Assembly: GCF_901000735.1 (NCBI RefSeq)
Contig: NC_081551.1
Coordinates: 11,881,604 to 11,945,603 of the forward strand
Source of the DNA: Corylus avellana
Lineage: Eukaryota; Streptophyta; Magnoliopsida; Fagales; Betulaceae
DNA: 64,000 nucleotides
Reading direction: 5' to 3'
The notes under the pieces were generated by a model. It ran no database searches and was not told the DNA's origin. It saw nothing but the letters and a program-made list of their open reading frames with translations. This document shows, piece by piece, positions 23,618 to 34,967 of the stretch (position 1 is its first letter; each line of letters starts with the position of its first letter). The position numbers were made by a program, and so were the translations under genes.

Positions 23618-23999
23618 CAAATATGAGCATTTAACTGGAAGAGAAGCTGTCCTTGAAATACTTCATGTAATCATTGTCAACTTTCCAAGTAAAAATGTGG
23701 ATGAGCAATCAGAGACATTATTTGCGCAATTGGTGGTTTGCTTAGCCAATGGTGAAGATAGTAGGGTTCGTTCCATGACTGGTGCAGCTATAAAGAAGCT
23801 CTTTGGGTGTGTGAGCTCACGTTCACTTGATTACATTCTTGAGGACACATTATTTTGGTATTCGGGAGAGACACAGTGACTGTTGAGTGCTGCGGCACAA
23901 GCAACCCTCTCTGAATTGCAATATTGCACCATGAGGTGGATAATTCTGATTTGGGAGGACCGTTCACTTCTTTAGTTGTAATTCCTATCAAACATATGT
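23618..23999 (+). pseudogene. UTP20-like (SSU processome component 20) exon fragment
   Basis: The frame reads YEHLTGREAVLEILHVI..., then DEQSETLFAQLVVCLAN and VRSMTGAAIKKL. This matches my knowledge of the HEAT-repeat region of plant UTP20, a large U3 snoRNP-associated protein needed for 18S rRNA processing. A TGA stop at 23877-23879 interrupts the frame, and the following sequence (SAAAQATLSELQ) is still partly recognisable. Real UTP20 exceeds 2,000 residues; nothing else of it is in the window. It is a dispersed gene fragment or pseudogene, possibly moved by a transposon. Confidence 0.6.
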
Positions 24000-26640
24000 T
24001 TCTTGCTTTTTCTTTCTCTCGTCAATATGGTAGAATGTAATTCATTTATAGTAGTAGATAAAATAAGACAGATGAAAATATGTAAGTTGACTAATACAAT
24101 AAATTAAATGCTAGTGAAGATTTATGAAACAAAAGTGTGTTTCTCTTCTACGAAGGAATCAATTGGAAATTTATTTTTGTATCAGGATACTCAATAAATT
24201 ACTTAATATCTAGAATTGTAGAAATGGACTTACTCCCCATAGACATGTTGGGGAAATGAAAGTGAATAGTGTTCTTGTCCTTTCTGTTTTCTGCTATTGA
24301 TTTTCTAGCTAGCATGTGGATTTTATTTTTTGTTTTTTAGTGTGGGACTGTTTCATCAGTCCAGAATCATTGTGGTGGGCTGTTGTTAATTGTGTGATTT
24401 TCTTTTTAATTGCGTTCCGCTTTTGCTTTGTTGGGTTTATGAAAATGGATAAGAAAAAAAAAAAAAAACATTTGCATTTGTTTCATTTCAGGATGCATTG
24501 CTTCAGAAACTTCTTAATGAGAACTACTTATCAGAGGAAGAAAGGTACTAGAGGATTTTATGGTCTCCATAAATTTTTATAATTTTGTCTCTGTGAAACC
24601 TTCATCTTGTAAAGATATGAAATGCAATTTTCTTTTATATGCCTTTGTTCTCTGTGTAGAGGTCTGGAAGCATATAACAATAATCTAACATGGATCTCTA
24701 CCTCAAGTAATGAGCCTGCCATTCTCAATTTAAATAATCAAACATCTCGGGGTGTTCAAGGCCATTCCATTTGAATGAGAATAGCTGATTGAGGTTGAGA
24801 ATATGCTTTGGGGATGCAGGGTTAAATAGGTGAGGTAAAGTTTGGTGGATCATTTCACTTGGACATTGCCAATATCAGTTCACCCCAAAGTTTTTGGGAA
24901 TGTTCAAGGACAAGAATAGGTGAAACATAGAATCTTTGGTAGGTGGGTGATAGGAAGAAGGGAATTTTTGTTGAGGTCAAGGAATTGATCAAAGGAGGAC
25001 TTGGGCTCTCCTATGGAAGATGAAAATGAGTGGACAACCTGGGAACTTGGTTTACTAGATAGAATTAGGATGATCATGTTATGTTGAAGTATCTTGTGGC
25101 TTATAGGGGCATGGATAGTAAATATATCATCAACCGGAAGCTACTACAAGAGTCATTCCTAGTGAGAAGTAGATGGAGTTCTAAAAGGAGGATGATCTTG
25201 TGCACATGCATATACCAACACTATAATTTGCTTACATAACCAAGTAGATATTCCTTAACCATTGAGATATTCTAGCTGTAGGAATATATCTTCCTAGTGA
25301 TATGATCTGTTGAAGTGTACTTTCTAAGAGTATGAAATTTATATAATCCAGCATGGCCTAGGTGCTAATAAGTGACAAGGCTTTTTAAGCTCAATGGGTT
25401 TGCTACAGAGGTTGAGTTCTTGAAAAGCAATTGATACGGATTTTATAGCTTACTCAGAAGTTATAATGGATTTAATGCTAGCTTCAAGTGAGTCGCATGT
25501 AATATTCAGATTGCGAATCAAGTCATGATACCTATTTAAAATCCAATGGAAAATATGTTACTAAATACAAAGACTTCATAATTTGTCTACTGGTCATTAC
25601 TTATCAAAAAAAAAAAAAATTATTTGTCTATTGGTGTCTTTTGGGATAATAAAAGTACAAAGTTTTACAGATTAGTTGGAAGAATGTCTTTGAGGGGCTA
25701 TATATTGGACATGTATGGTGTGTCCAACTCAGATCTCATATCAATAAAACAAAAATAGCAGCACAAGTAGCATATTGTGTGGAAAAAGTTGGGGAGGCTT
25801 GCATGAATAGTGAATCCCATCACCGGCAAAATCATATTTGTTCTGCCATAAGAACATTTGTATATGTTCTGCACTATATATAAGTTTTTAAAAGAAGAGA
25901 TTTGTTTTTAAAATTTGTATGAATTCGTTGCTAAAACTATGTGGGCATATTCTTTGTGTCTATAAATTGCTATTGGAACGTTCCACCTTTATGCATCTAA
26001 CTGCAGAAATGTTCTTCCCTGGGGAAAGAATATCGGTTTAGCTAAAACACGGACAAAAAGACGTGCTGGTGCAGCAGTTTATAATAGAGCATCTTCATTG
26101 GAGACATTAGTCTGTTCCTTGTTCCTTGTGGTCTTTTTTAAATGATATTGATCTCCATTAAAATGCTCATTATTTAAAAACTTGTTGGTTCAAAAAGGAA
26201 GTTGACAATTAACCATGTTTTAAGCATTACGACTTATGTCAAACACATCTATTAGTAGCATGTTAGATTTGTATGCTTACTCATAACAACTTTACAAGTG
26301 CATTTGATTACATCACTTATTCTCCATTTGATTACATCATTTTTCTAATGTTATAGATCTAGCTTGAGTCATTATGGTTGTAAGTCTTGAGATGTTAAAT
26401 TTTTTTATAATTCTAATAGGCCATGACCTAGATCATATTATTCTCAACAGGTCCATAAGATTGCATGATGAGTGTGTGGGGACATGATAATTGAAGGGTT
26501 TTCTCTATTACTTTAGATTGCATTGGTTTTGATTTCCTTTGTTATGTTTTTTAATTTTGTTTTCTGTTGCATTATTTCAATGAAATCTGGGAGGCAATCT
26601 GTACGTTGCTTTTGCACCCACATATGTGGCTACGCCACAT
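24000..26640. other. Degenerate intergenic DNA, no gene recognised
   Basis: I could not assign any family here. An exon-like stretch near 24,494-24,545 (DALLQKLLNENYLSEEE) lies between an acceptor-like CAG and a GTAC. An A tract at 25,606-25,619 follows ATTACTTATC, the same tail motif seen at the 3' end of the LINE at 51,015, so a LINE-derived or LINE-mobilised fragment may end there. Confidence 0.35.
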
Positions 26641-26659
26641 ATCAACTCGCCTCATAGCC

Positions 26660-26960
26660 TTGCACTTTGCCAGTGTAATAGAAGCTCGGAAAGAAAATGA
26701 AGAAAAATTGGAGGTTATGTTTGTCTAGATGCAGAATAGCTAATTCTCTTATAATATGGGAGGAGGTTTTGCAAATGGGATGCAGTGAATGGGGTAATAA
26801 AACCTTTAAAACGTACAGCTGTGCTTTATTGTTTGGCTTTGGGGTCTGCTGTCTACAACATCTACTGCAATAGAAATGAACTCAATTATGCAGGACATCC
26901 CAAAACAGATGAGCAATTGTTGAAGAAAATTCTGTGGGAAAACTTGACATTGTACGTAAG
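26660..26960 (+). mobile_element. LINE C-terminal fragment (frameshifted)
   Basis: The encoded peptide includes LKRTAVLYCLALGSAVY and GHPKTDEQLLKKILWE. This is like the region downstream of the zf-RVT domain at the C-terminus of plant L1-type reverse-transcriptase proteins. Frames are broken on both sides. Recognition is by pattern only. Confidence 0.5.
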
Positions 26961-27315
26961 ACGTTTCCACTTCCATGGTTTGTGGTTGGGCCTTAGAATC
27001 TTAAATATATTTTTATATTTTACTTTTATCAAGTTGGTTGACTTATTTATTTAACTTCTAATGCAGATTCTGTGTATATTTTAATTGTGTGCAAGTTTCT
27101 GTGCATTTGGGGAATGTTTGTTATGAGATGCTTATTAGTAAATAATTGCATTCAAATTTCAATGTGATTGTGTTATAATCACATTTTCATTGGAGAAAGC
27201 TGTTAAGATTTTTTTTTTCTTTTATTAAATTGATTTGGAATTGCACTTTCAGAATGGATGTTATTGGCACGATCTTTGAGTTTCCTGCCTCGGTGCTTAT
27301 ATTGCACATTGCAGG

Positions 27316-27455
27316 GAATCACAGACAACGCCGGCGTATTCTGCAGACGCTGGCTTTTGATCCTTCTTTGGCGTTTACAGAAGACGCCGGCGCATCCTCC
27401 TTTGCCGGTGTCTTCTGTAAACGCCGGAGAAGGATCAACAGCCGGCGTCTGCAGG
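27316..27455. repeat. CpG-rich palindromic patch (GCCGGCGT motifs)
   Basis: CAACGCCGGCGTATTCTGCAG is mirrored by CAGCCGGCGTCTGCAG. Between them GTTTACAGAAGACGCCGGCG mirrors CGCCGG...TCTTCTGTAAACGCC. The motifs match those of the array at 29.6-30.1 kb, so this may be a related CACTA subterminal region. No terminal CACTA sequence is seen on its left. Confidence 0.55.
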
Positions 27456-28039
27456 AACTTGTATTTACATTAGCTGTATTTGCATTTTTCTTTATTAGAT
27501 GTCGTAAAGTTGTATTTACATTAGCTATCCTCATTTTCAAGAACTTGTATTTACATTAGTTGTTTGGTATTTTACTTAGACTTTATTTACTATTCGTAGT
27601 TAAGGAAGTCACCAATAAGAGAATGATGGTCTTAAATTCATTTTCCCTTAATCTCTCATTCTGAGCGGTAGAAATATCTTCTGGTTATAGTTTAGTAACA
27701 AACCAAAATCATGCAATCAGCTTCATAGAGTTATGGCATTGGCATTCATCAAATCTTCTAGCAAGTCAGTAATAATGAAGCCATTTTTTTTTTTTATCCA
27801 ACAATTATTAATTATGAAGCCCAGTATGTTCCATGTCGTGTTCCTCATCTTCTCGTTGTTTCCACCTTGTAGTAATTTTAAGTTATGTTGTTTTTATTAT
27901 TCTTAGCATTCTTATAGCAATGGATTTCCTTTAGAATTAGTGGCAAGATTACTGCGCGCTCACCATTATCATATATTTGTGAGCCAGTTTTTATTTACTT
28001 TACTTTTTTCCTTTTTCTCTTTTGTTTATATGAATGCAG

Positions 28040-29188
28040 GGAGGTCCGACACAAAAATGGTGTTCGTTTCATTGGTGCTTATACCAAGCCTCCACATTTG
28101 TGCATAGTAACAGGTAGGATCTCTTATTGGAAACTCAATTATTTTCCTTTGGATTAGACAACTATTGCTTAGTCCTTTGGCTTCTTTGATGGTTTCTTAT
28201 GACTTCCCTGCCAGATTTTATATCTAACGCTGCAAGGGAAAAGGAATAAATTTAAGATGTGAAAAGTAGTTTTCCTTGAAGTGGGTTGAAAAGACATGAT
28301 AAACTTTCTAAGTTTCATATCACGATTTCCATCAGCATATTTTTTGAAAGAAGTTATTTTTGGTGCAAACTAATCCTAACAGATGTATTGATGCAGAAGG
28401 ATCCGTGTGGAAGAAATTCCTACCCTCATTGTGTAACTTGAGAAAATTTCTAAATTTGTTTGGGTATTGTGTCTTTCTAGTGGCCGGCAACATTAGGGGT
28501 CTTTCACTATTTTCACTAACCCAATGGTCTAGGTTGCATATCTCTTGCTTTTCAATGTGTATCATGTGACTATTAAATGATTTAATGTTCTGTATTTTAA
28601 TTGTGGTGATATGGAGTCTGAGCCTTTGTGTCATAATAATGTAGTTACTCATCCAAAGCTATCATTTTAGAGCATCACTTTTAATAACAAGACAACAAAG
28701 ATTGGTTCACTTGTGGGCACCCAAATTCACAATATAAATCCTTATAAGCTGGAAGGTCAAAATATAATTCCACTTTATTTGGGATTGTAAGTGATGCAGT
28801 TGGTGAACATTCGCTGAACCACATGTCATTCCTGTAACAGCATGTATCTTGCTTTTCTTTATTTTGTCAGTTTATTCTCTGGGTGTTGAGTTTATGAGGA
28901 ATTTGTTATTTGGCTCTTAATTTAATCAGGACTTCTTTTTCCACCTTTAGGATTTGGCTCTTATAGGGATTTGTTTAACTAAAAATTTAGTTGCTTATTT
29001 TTTTTGTTCGTCTTTTGTCATTTTTCCTTTTTAGTAATTGAAATACAATTTTATGGATTTTGATCTTGCTTGCAGAGTATATGCCTGGAGGAAGTTTGTA
29101 TGATTACTTGCATAAGAATCATAACATCTTGGAAATCCCTCATCTGCTAAAGTTCGCAATTGATGTCAGCAAGGGAATGGAGTATTAA
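28040..29188 (+). pseudogene. ACT-domain/STY-type protein kinase fragment, two exons
   Basis: Exon 28040-28113 codes VRHKNGVRFIGAYTKPPHLC and ends at a GTAGG donor. Exon 29076-29188 codes EYMPGGSLYDYLHKN, then LLKFAIDVSKGMEY, then TAA. The two join in phase. This is the N-lobe and hinge of plant Raf-like cytosolic kinases of the STY8/17/46 group. The catalytic loop, activation segment and N-terminal ACT domain are absent and the frame stops early, so no kinase can be made. It lies between the two GCCGGCGT-rich patches, which raises the possibility of transposon capture. Confidence 0.7.
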
Positions 29189-29608
29189 GTTTTCCCTTTG
29201 ACGAAAGGATAAATAGAATTAGATCATCTATTACATAACGATCCATGTATTTCACTTGACAAAATGTATGAGGTGCCAAAAGTATTCATTTTAGTTATAG
29301 GCTTGAGATGACTGAAGCAGCTAACTAGTAATTGTCAATTTTTTCATATTGGATTTGAATACTAAAACAAATGTTTTCATTTTTAAATTACCAAGTCTTA
29401 TATTGTTACAATTGAGAAGAGGAAGTTGTATCAATCCATTGTTAACATTCTTCTGGTGAAAGACCCCTTATATCGACGCTTTATTGCCACTCCTCTAGAG
29501 GTGCCTCTTGCTCTTCCTTCCCATGTTGGTTTATCTTTGTTCATCGAGCAGGCAATAGTAAGAAAGAGTATAGATGAAAAAAAAACAAAAGCAATTAAAT
29601 AAAAGCAA

Positions 29609-30116
29609 AACGCCGGCACAGCAACCTTCGCCAGCGTCCTTTGTCGACGCCGGCGCATCCTCATCTGCCGGCGTCGATAGAGAACGCTGGCACAGCTACC
29701 TTTGCCGGCGTCCTCTGTTGACGCCGGCAGAACCTCATCTGCCGGCATCGACAGAGAACGCCGGCACAGCAACCTTTGCTGGCGTCCTCTGTTGACGCCG
29801 GCAGAAGAGGTTCTGCCGGCGTCAACAGAGGACGCCGACGAAGGATGCTGTGTCGGCGTCGACAGAGAACGCCGGCACAGCTACCTTCGCCGGCGTTCTC
29901 TGTTGATGCCGGCGCAACCTCTTCTGCCGGCGTTGCTAGAGGACGCCGGCGAATTCAATTTCTTCACCGACGGTCGCCCAAAACGCCGGAAAACAACATT
30001 ACCGACACTGTTTAAGCCGGCGTTAGCAACAAACGCCGAGAATTGTATTCCCGGCGTTTTTTTTCTCTTCCACGGTGTTTTTTGGGCGCCGGAAAAACCT
30101 GTTTTTTTTTGTAGTG
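29609..30116. mobile_element. CACTA transposon end with CpG-rich palindromic subterminal repeats
   Basis: The right edge reads AACCTG, ten T, GTAGTG. In reverse complement this is CACTAC followed by A and CAGGTT, the classic plant CACTA terminus. About 500 bp inward are densely packed GACGCCGGC units in both orientations, many separated by CTCTGTTGACG- or AGAGAACG-type spacers, as expected of the subterminal binding repeats of CACTA transposases. Several 70-146-codon frames across this array are artefacts. The other terminus was not found. Confidence 0.7.
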
Positions 30117-30179
30117 ATAGTAAAACATATCTAAGATTTTAATTGTGAGAACTTCATATTAATATTAATAAACATGGAA

Positions 30180-30449
30180 GTATGTTGCTATGATTCGGCG
30201 AGTGTGAATTCCCAAACCTTAGTATTTTATCTCCTAGTTTATTTTAATTAGTTTATGTTTTGTCTTTTAATTTTCAAAACCAAAATCAAAAACCTTTTGG
30301 AACTAGGTTAGGATTTAATTAGTTTAGATATAAGTTGCTCTTTCAAAAATATAATTCTCTGTGGGTTCGACCTCGCACTTGCAATCCATTAAACTACAAT
30401 TAATTCGTGCACTTGCGAGTTAAATAAATTTGCACAATAGAAAGCATGT
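30180..30449 (+). mobile_element. 3' LTR fragment, plus orientation
   Basis: CCTTAGTATTTTAT, TGGAACTAGGTTAGGATTTAATTAG, GGGTTCGACCTCGCACTTGC and the ending TTTGCACAATA match the last part of the solo LTR ending at 13,453. Only the 3' end of the LTR is present; its 5' part is missing. Confidence 0.6.
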
Positions 30450-32641
30450 TTCATCGGTCTTCGCATAGGTGTCGGGTTCTCCTGTTGATCTTTCATTGTT
30501 TCCTCAAGTTCTTCCTCTTCTTCTGTGTCGGAGTTGTCTTTAGGCCTTTGTCGAATTGTCCGCTCAATTTCAGGATCGGGTGGAAGGAAGATTGAGGTTT
30601 GAGATCAACGACCTTGCATAAGATGATTTGCCTCTGCAGTCACAGCAGCTTCAGTGTTGCTGTCTGAAAGCTCCCTGAAACTGCGCTTGATCGCAGATTA
30701 GTGAGCTCGATCGCACTGCGCTGGATCGCACTCGGTCTCTGCTTGATCACAGTAACAGAATGCAGGTACCGCAGACTGAAACAAAACAAAAAATAGAAAA
30801 TAAAAAAAAAAAAACGAAAAATATTTTAGATTTTTACAAAATTAAAATTAAAATAACTAAACTGCGGGAAAATAATTCTAAACAAAATTTGACACCATCC
30901 CCGGCAACGACGCCAAAAATTTGTTGTGCAAATATCTACTTAAATTAATAGGTAAATAATTGTAGATTTTACTCGCAAGTGCCTAAGATCAATATAGTCA
31001 TATAGGGTGCAAGTACGAGATCATTCTCACGAGGATTGCTAAATTTTGCTTAAAATAAATTCCATAAGTAAAATAAAACAAAGATTGATTTTAAGTTGAT
31101 AATAATAAAAAGGTAGGGCTTTGATATCTGCCACTAATCATGCTTATATAATATAACAATATGTCAATGCTTTAATTATGTTATGCATACCTAATGTTTG
31201 TTAACCTAAGGGCATGGGTGTATACTCCTTAAGCTATAGATTTCCCTAAGCAATGAGTTAGGCATGGGTGTATACTCTAACTCTTTTCTTTCTTAAAGGA
31301 TTTGGCATGGGTGTATACTAAGTTGTTCTTTAAGAAAGCATGAATCTATGGAAATCGACAAACACATGGAACCTAGGGCATGCGTGTATACTCCCCATTT
31401 TTCATGTTGATTAACCCAAGAACCCGGTGTGGATTTCTTTCGTTACTCTTATTAAACTCAAGACTCGGTCATCCAAATTGATTTAATTAACTAGTCCATA
31501 CCACATGTATATGTTGATCAAACAAATACATGAGGAATTCAAGAAAACAGGAATTAATCAAGTTAAATATTACGACATGATCATCACAAATGTGCCAATA
31601 TTGAAATATAAATAAACATAATTAGGGCTTCAATCTAGCCCTACTAAGTAATTTAGTTACACATGAGTTTGATGTTAAACATCTTCATAAAATAAAATAC
31701 AAAGGAAAAGAATAAACCCGAAACTTGAACTTGAAGAGATCAAATTCTTCTCCTTGAAAATTGTCTATATTCTAAAGGCTTAAGGGTCTATTTATAGGCC
31801 TTAGGAACACTCTAGAAACCTTAGAAATCGCAGCTTTTGTGTTTTAAGTCGCCAAGGGTTTTGAAGAGTTGGAAAGATGAACTTTTCGGAATAAGGCGCT
31901 ACTGACTTGCTCCTCACGCACGGGTGCGCTCGATCGCAACCCATGTGCGCTCGATCGCAGGACTGCGATCAATCATATGTGTTGGGTGCTCGATCGCAAG
32001 TGCGATCAAGGCTGTTGCTTGTGCGCACGAGCGCACACCTTGCGCTCGTCTGGTCCTCTTGTTTGTAGAGCGCTCGATCACAACTCCCCTGCGATCGATC
32101 ACACTAGCAGAGCTTCCAGCTTTTCCCAAAATTGCTCTTTAAGCTTGATACTTCCAAAATTGCTTCCTTTTCTTCCAAAAGCATACAAAAACATAGAAAA
32201 CACATAAAAGAACTAAAATGGCATAAACTAACAAAATTAAGGAATTAACAAATATAAGTTAAGGGCTAAAATATTAGGGGAAAATCCACATTACCCCCCT
32301 GAAGTTTCAGGAGTTTTTCAATTTGAACCCCAAAGTTTAAAAATTGGCAATGTACCCCCCCAATGTTTCAAAAATTTTCAATTTAAACCTTCTGTTACTA
32401 ATTTCCGTTAAATTGGACGGAAATGTTTTTAAAAAAGCCTGAGGGTAATTATGTAATTTTAGAGATTTCCGTCCAATTTGACGGAAATTAGTAATGGAAG
32501 GTTTAAATTGAAATTTTTTGAAACATTAGAGAGGTATATTGCCAATTTTTAAACTTTGGAGTTCAAATTGAAAAACCCCTGAAACTTCAATGGGGTGAAG
32601 TGGATTTTTTCCAAAATATTAATATTTTGGCACTTAACAAC
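30450..32641 (-). mobile_element. Gypsy (Athila/Tat-like) LTR plus start of internal region, minus strand
   Basis: The LTR runs from 32641 (reverse TGTTAAGTGCC) to 30922 (reverse ...TTGCACAACA). Directly inside, at 30918-30891 on the minus strand, is TGGCGTCGTTGCCGGGGAT, the primer-binding-site motif I know from Athila/Tat-type Gypsy elements. About 440 bp of internal DNA follow, then the element is cut off. The LTR contains GCGATCGAGCGCAC-like motifs (31,910-32,110), a repeated GGCATGGGTGTATACT phrase (31,200-31,400), and a nested MITE. No protein domain remains. Confidence 0.7.
32277..32612. mobile_element. Mutator-type MITE with 9-bp target duplication AAAATATTA, nested in an LTR
   Basis: The 336-bp element starts GGGGAAAATCCAC and ends GTGGATTTTTTCC. 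The exact 9-bp repeat AAAATATTA flanks it (32268-32276 and 32613-32621). Arms pair through CCTGAAGTTTCAGG, AAAGTTTAAAAATTGGCAAT and an inner ATTTCCGTCCAATTTGACGGAAAT-type palindrome. It is related in terminus and design to the element at 22202. It inserted into the LTR after the LTR had integrated. Confidence 0.9.
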
Positions 32642-33761
32642 ATGCACCACTAATTATATTCAATTAAGATAAACAATATGCCAATGCTGCAATCATATTG
32701 GCATACTTAATGCTTGCCAAACCAAGGGCATGGTATCTACTCCTTAAGCTATTGATCTCTCTAAGCAACGAATTAGGCATGGTATCTACTCTAATTCTTT
32801 TCTTTCTCAAAGGATTTAGTATGGTATCTACTATGTTGTTCTTCTAGAAAGCATAAATCTATGCAAATCGACAAACACATGAAGCCTAGGGCATGGTATC
32901 TTATTCCGCTTTTTCATGTTGATTAATCCAAGAACCTATGATGAGGTTCTTTTGTCACTTTATTATGCCGAGGACTCGGTCATCTAAATTGACACAAATA
33001 ACAAATCCAAATACATGCATATGTTTGTCAAGCACATTCATATGAGAAATTCAATTAAATTGGAAATAATCAAGTTAAATATCCCAAAATATAATTGCAG
33101 CAAATGCACCAATATTGAAATCCTAAAGAGACATGATTAAGGCTTCAATCTAACCTCTAGCAAAAATACTAGTTACACATAATTTAAAAAGATAAAGAAG
33201 AAACCGAAAACAACTTCTTGAAGTAGCTCCAATTCTTCTCCCCAAAGTTGTCTATTTTTCTCAATACTTCGAGGTCTATTTATAGGGATTAGGAGAAACC
33301 TAGAAGCCCTAGAAACCCTAATAAAAATGTAGGTCAGTCTCCTAGTCCAAAAAAGAGATTGAAAACCTAATCTAAAGTGAAAAAGGCGTCTGGCTGCATG
33401 CTGGGCGCACGATCCCAGATTGGTGTGCTCGAGCGTGCGTCTGCGCTTGATCCAGGCTCTTGTGTGCTTGAGCTTGGCTGCTTGTGCGATCGAGCGCTAA
33501 TGCGCTCAATCCTAGTAGTTGTGTGATCGAGCACAGATGCGTTTGATCCTAATCTACATGTGCATGATCCCTTGACTTCTAGCTTTTCTCCAAAATTGTC
33601 CTTTAAGCTTGGAACTTTCCAGAAATGCTTTCTTTTCTTCAAAAACCTACAAACTACAAGACAACACAAAAACAAAACACAAAACATCACATAATAACAA
33701 AACTAAGAGATTTACATATGTGAATTAAGGGGCTAGAATGTGTAACATTCAGCACTTATCA
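32642..33761 (-). mobile_element. Gypsy LTR (same superfamily), minus strand, 3'-truncated
   Basis: The 5' end is at 33761 (reverse complement TGATAAGTGCTGAATGTTACACATTCTAG). The sequence then runs collinear with the LTR at 35360-36367, including TTGAAGAAGTAGCTCC, the GC-rich CGATCGAGCG block (33,390-33,560) and GGCATGGTATCTACT repeats. It stops near 32642, where the neighbouring LTR begins, so its 3' end is missing. Confidence 0.65.
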
Positions 33762-33784
33762 ATAGTCGATTAAGAGTTTGCTTT

Positions 33785-34615
33785 CCTTTATAGGGTTATG
33801 GCATAGATACCCACCGATCCGGACTATATGTGGATTTACTTATTATGTGAGTTGATCGATGATGACTGGTACAGTGTAGGAAACATTGAGTACAATGCTT
33901 TGGATGACTTACGAGACGACCTTCCACAATTGTTTGAGGATGGTATAATGCCAGTTGGCGAATGTGAAGAGATAGCCCAGGAGCCCATTGAGCATGATAC
34001 TGATGATACTATAGACGAAAGTGCTAGTCGTCATTGTAGGAATAATGTTGGTAAGAGCCAATCATGTAGGACCTGTCGGAATCACCGAGAGAGTAGGTTT
34101 AGTGGTATACCAAGTTGCCTTGCCACCAAACTTGGTAGTGAAGCAAGATGTCTTATGTTCAAGGATTTAATTTGTATGATTAATTTCTTTTGTCTTGGAC
34201 CGAATGACTATTCGTTACGGTTATGAGTAATAGCTAGTCGATTTAGATAAGTTCGCTTCCAACTAGGAAGCATGGCATCATGTCAAAGATACTCGACTCC
34301 ATGAGGAGCTACTTGTTTTGGTGAATTTAGGAGTCGTCAAGTTTGACAATGATTGATATAGTGTGGGTAACATCGACTATGACACCTTTGACATACAAGT
34401 GGATTTGCTACAAATTTTGAGGATGCCGACGTGGATCACTTTATATTGAGCGAAGAGCTCAGTACCAGAAGAATGGATGGGATAAGATTTTTCCAAGGAT
34501 GGGCTGAGCACAAACCTTATAAGACTACATACGTTAAGGTAATATTCCTATTCCTTCTTGTTTTTGAAGCTACGAAATTTCGATGACAAAATTTTTATAA
34601 GGAGAGGAGAGTGTA
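33785..34615 (+). mobile_element. Degenerate retroelement internal segment ending in a polypurine tract
   Basis: An open stretch at 33828-34226 codes an acidic peptide (LIDDDWYSVGNIEYNALDD) of unknown family. A diverged second copy of the same motif occurs at 34,310-34,430. At 34,572-34,615 the phrase AATTTCGATGACAAAATTTTTATAAGGAGAGGAGAGT precedes TGTAATGCCCCC. This is the usual end of a chromovirus-type Gypsy pol region, polypurine tract and LTR head. I do not recognise the acidic peptide. Confidence 0.5.
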
Positions 34616-34967
34616 TGTAATGCCCCCAAAACTGACATTGGCCAACCTGGCAGGGTTACTAGCAATTACTAGGAAGTTGTCACTAGAACCCAGGAGTGGC
34701 ACGGTTGCCACTACGGATCTTGCTTTAGAATCTTCATGCTGCTGCCAGGTTTGCTTATTATTATTAGTTGCTCTATGTCTTAATTTTGAGGAATATGCTT
34801 GTCCATATGATGATTTAATAGTTTTCTCAGATTTATATCACATTCCTATGCATTAACTTTGATAATGCTTAAAGGGGTGATTCCTCATTTAGCCACATGT
34901 TGGTTGAATTGGGGTAATTGCCAGTAACCCTGCTAGGTTAACCAAGGCTAATTTTGGGGGCGTTACA
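34616..34967. repeat. Inverted pair of LTR heads, or a short inverted-repeat element
   Basis: TGTAATGCCCCCAAAACTGAC on the left is mirrored by TTTTGGGGGCGTTACA on the right. The similarity continues inward (CAACCTGGCAGGGTTACTAGCAATTAC against the inverse of GGTAATTGCCAGTAACCCTGCTAGGTT) for about 55 bp. Since a polypurine tract precedes the left end, it could be a truncated LTR followed by an inverted one. No clear target duplication is visible. Confidence 0.6.

Noticed and set aside
24316..24582. 88-codon frame with a hydrophobic N-terminus
   Set aside because: Membrane-like composition comes from T-rich DNA; the frame includes a poly-Lys stretch from an A tract, and there is no recognisable family.
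29609..30116. Regularly spaced palindromic repeats resembling a CRISPR array
   Set aside because: This is plant nuclear DNA. Units are in both orientations with variable spacing and end in a CACTA terminus.
29431..30142. Four overlapping frames of 73-146 codons on both strands
   Set aside because: They run through the GCCGGC palindromic array of a CACTA end. Repeated peptide words (PASSVDAG, RERRHS) on both strands are translation artefacts of the repeat.
30891..30918. tRNA fragment-like GCCGTTGCCGGGG sequence
   Set aside because: It is the retrotransposon primer-binding site next to an LTR end, not an RNA gene.
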